DNA of 7,621 nt, taken from positions 1-7,621 of the forward strand of contig SKJO01000019.1 in NCBI GenBank assembly GCA_007121975.1, written 5' to 3'. The position numbers and the translations under genes were made by a program. This stretch comes from Nitriliruptoraceae bacterium. GTDB lineage: Bacteria; Actinomycetota; Nitriliruptoria; Nitriliruptorales; Nitriliruptoraceae. Of the stretch, positions 6,169-7,621 are shown piece by piece (position 1 is the first letter of the stretch; each line of letters begins with the position of its first letter). Under the pieces are notes generated by a model. It was not told the DNA's origin and made no database searches. It saw nothing but the letters and a program-made list of their open reading frames with translations.

Positions 6169-7305
6169 GTGCCCACGCTGTACGTCCCTCGCGAGACCGC
6201 CGCCGGCGAGCGGCGGCTGGCTGCGACCCCCGCCTCCCTGCGCGACCTGGCCCGCCTCGACCTCGATGTCGTGATCGAGTCCGGCGCCGGGGCGGCCGCC
6301 GGTATCAGCGACGAGGACCTCGAGGCGGCCGGTGCCCGCATCGGTGGTCCCGACGACCTCGCCACCGCGCAGCTCGTCGCGCGGGTGGCGCCGCCGAGTC
6401 CGGCCGAGGTCGCGGCCCTGCCCGAGGGCGCGGTGCTGCTGTCGTTCATCGCGCCGCACCGCAACCTCGAGGTGGTCCGGGCGCTGGCCGAGCGGCGCGT
6501 GAGCACCCTGGCCATGGAGCTGGTGCCCCGGATCTCGCGCGCCCAGTCGATGGACGCGCTGTCCAGCCAGGCCAACATCGCCGGCTACCGGGCGGTGATC
6601 ACCGCCGCCTACGAGCTCGACAAGTACTTCCCGCTGTTCATGACCTCGGCGGGCACGATCCGGCCCGCCAACCTCGTGGTGCTCGGTGCCGGGGTCGCCG
6701 GGCTTCAGGCGGTGGCCACCGCCCGACGGCTGGGCGCGGTCGTGAAGGTCTCCGACATCCGTGCGGCCGCCAAGGAGGAGGTGGCCTCGCTCGGGGCCAA
6801 CTTCATCGACATCCCCGACGCGGCCGACCTCACCGGCGAGGGTGGCTATGCCAAGGAGGTCGGCGAGGACTTCCTCTCCCGCCAGCGTCACGTGCTCACC
6901 GAGGTGCTGTCAGGCGCCAACGCGGTGATCACCACGGCCCAGATCCCCGGGCGGCCGGCCCCGACCCTGGTCACCACCGCCATGGTCGAGGCGATGCCGC
7001 CCGGCTCGGTGGTGATCGACCTCGCCGCCGCCGACGGCGGCAACTGCGAGCTGACCGACACCGCCGGGGTCGTCGAGCACGGCGGGGTGCGCATCCTGCC
7101 CGGGCACCACTTCCCCTCGGAGATGCCCGGTGAGGCCAGCACGATGTACGGCCGCAACATCGCCGGCTACTGCGGCCTGCTCATCACCGACGGGCAGCTC
7201 GCGCTCGACCTCGAGGACGAGGTGGTGGCCGGTTCCCTGCTCACCCACGACGGCGCGGTGGTGCACGAGCGCACCGCTGAGCTGCTCGAAGGAGGTGCGG
7301 CCTGA
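6169..7305 (+). CDS. pntAA: NAD(P) transhydrogenase subunit alpha part 1 (NAD(H)-binding domain I)
   Basis: This 378-residue peripheral cytoplasmic subunit binds NAD(H) and passes hydride to NADP bound on PntB while protons cross the membrane, mainly supplying NADPH. The GTG at 6169 gives the N-terminus MPTLYVPRETAAGERRLAAT, which matches the start of the alanine dehydrogenase/transhydrogenase fold, and the length is close to the usual 380 or so. The RQD-loop region PRISRAQSMDALSSQAN (120-136) carries Arg121, Gln126, Asp129 and Ser132, equivalents of the catalytic-loop residues known from Rhodospirillum rubrum domain I. The dinucleotide fold GAGVAGLQA (173-181) is followed by VSDIRAAAKEEV (194-205), where Asp196 should hold the NAD adenosine ribose. 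GGYAKE, IPGRPAPTLVT and GSVVIDLAAADGGNCE complete the domain. The C-terminal tail, about residues 312-378, is longer than the catalytic core needs. The gene overlaps pntAB by one base, so the subunits are probably translated in a coupled manner. Confidence 0.95.
   Translation: MPTLYVPRETAAGERRLAATPASLRDLARLDLDVVIESGAGAAAGISDEDLEAAGARIGGPDDLATAQLVARVAPPSPAEVAALPEGAVLLSFIAPHRNLEVVRALAERRVSTLAMELVPRISRAQSMDALSSQANIAGYRAVITAAYELDKYFPLFMTSAGTIRPANLVVLGAGVAGLQAVATARRLGAVVKVSDIRAAAKEEVASLGANFIDIPDAADLTGEGGYAKEVGEDFLSRQRHVLTEVLSGANAVITTAQIPGRPAPTLVTTAMVEAMPPGSVVIDLAAADGGNCELTDTAGVVEHGGVRILPGHHFPSEMPGEASTMYGRNIAGYCGLLITDGQLALDLEDEVVAGSLLTHDGAVVHERTAELLEGGAA
7289..7297 (+). promoter_or_regulatory. Strong Shine-Dalgarno for pntAB inside the pntAA end
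   Basis: AAGGAGGTG is a near-perfect complement to the 16S rRNA 3' end and lies seven bases before the pntAB ATG at 7305. It doubles as coding sequence for the last residues of PntAA (EGGA) and is the strongest ribosome binding site in the window, fitting high synthesis of the small membrane subunit. Confidence 0.7.
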
Positions 7306-7586
7306 TGGGTCCCCTGCTCGTCAGCATCTACGTGTTCGTGCTCGCGGCCTTCCTCGGCTTCGAGCTGATCAACAAGGTGCCGCCCACCCTGCACACGCCG
7401 CTGATGTCGGGTGCGAACGCGATGTCGGGCATCACCATCGTCGGCGCGCTGACGCTGGTCACGGTCGCCGACCCGTCGGTGAGCGTGATCCTCGGGGTGC
7501 TCGCGCTGATCCTGGCGACCATCAACGTCGTCGGCGGGTTCTTCGTCACCGACAAGATGCTCTCGACCTTCGGGGGGAACCGGTGA
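7305..7586 (+). CDS. pntAB: NAD(P) transhydrogenase subunit alpha part 2 (membrane part)
   Basis: This small integral membrane protein of 93 residues forms part of the proton channel (domain II) of the transhydrogenase together with the membrane part of PntB. Three hydrophobic segments are visible at about residues 4-22, 38-55 and 58-83. Between the first two lies the conserved KVPPTLHTPLMSGANAMSGI (24-43), including His30 in the HTPLMS motif shared with the E. coli PntA membrane domain. The size is normal for the split form of the enzyme. The ATG overlaps the pntAA stop as ATGA-like TGATG (7303-7307), and the stop overlaps the pntB GTG, so the three subunits form one coupled operon. Confidence 0.94.
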   Translation: MGPLLVSIYVFVLAAFLGFELINKVPPTLHTPLMSGANAMSGITIVGALTLVTVADPSVSVILGVLALILATINVVGGFFVTDKMLSTFGGNR

Positions 7587-7621
7587 GCGCCACCGACCTG
7601 ACCGCACTGCTCGCGCTGGGC
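7583..7621 (+). CDS. pntB: NAD(P) transhydrogenase subunit beta, N-terminus only (3' end outside window)
   Basis: A GTG at 7583 opens a frame running to the end of the window: 13 codons, reading MSATDLTALLALG. Its start overlaps the pntAB stop (GTGA), and a G-run (7572-7577) lies just upstream as a ribosome binding site. Thirteen residues cannot prove the family. The identification rests mainly on gene order, since pntB follows pntAB in split transhydrogenase operons, and on the hydrophobic character expected of the first membrane segment of PntB. The full protein should be about 450-480 residues, with membrane helices and a C-terminal NADP(H)-binding domain III. Confidence 0.8.
   Translation, partial: MSATDLTALLALG

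Overview
The window is very GC-rich, densely coding bacterial DNA (third codon positions are almost all G or C). It most likely comes from an actinomycete-type organism (Actinomycetota). This rests on the base composition, a luciferase-like oxidoreductase of the type common in F420-using actinobacteria, and a transhydrogenase split into PntAA, PntAB and PntB. The taxonomic call is an inference: there is no rRNA or other strong marker here.

The left half (1-4372) is one tightly packed plus-strand block. It holds the 3' part of a nucleoside/simple-sugar-type ABC permease, a luciferase-like (LLM) flavin or F420 oxidoreductase, a complete D-hydantoinase/dihydropyrimidinase with every expected metal ligand, and a compact SsnA-like amidohydrolase. 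The last three genes are 1-34 bp from their upstream neighbour and each has its own Shine-Dalgarno sequence. Read together they suggest an uptake-and-catabolism operon for a nitrogen heterocycle: import by the permease, redox attack by the LLM enzyme, cyclic amide ring opening by the hydantoinase, and deamination or hydrolysis by the SsnA-like enzyme. The substrate cannot be read from the sequence.

The middle (4373-5908) is a complete minus-strand AMP-dependent acyl-CoA synthetase. It converges on the amidohydrolase with zero intergenic bases. The two stop codons meet inside a perfect 7-bp stem/4-nt loop hairpin, which is a candidate shared bidirectional terminator.

The right part (5909-7621) begins with a 260-bp divergent control region containing a perfect 8-bp inverted repeat close to the ligase start and a TAGGCT candidate -10 box facing right. 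The region is followed by the proton-translocating NAD(P) transhydrogenase operon: pntAA from a GTG start, pntAB overlapping it by 1 nt, and the first 13 codons of pntB overlapping pntAB by 3 nt. This operon makes NADPH and looks like ordinary housekeeping.

I saw no tRNA, rRNA, CRISPR array, insertion sequence or attachment site. The most interesting points are the heterocycle catabolic block and the stripped-down amidohydrolase within it.
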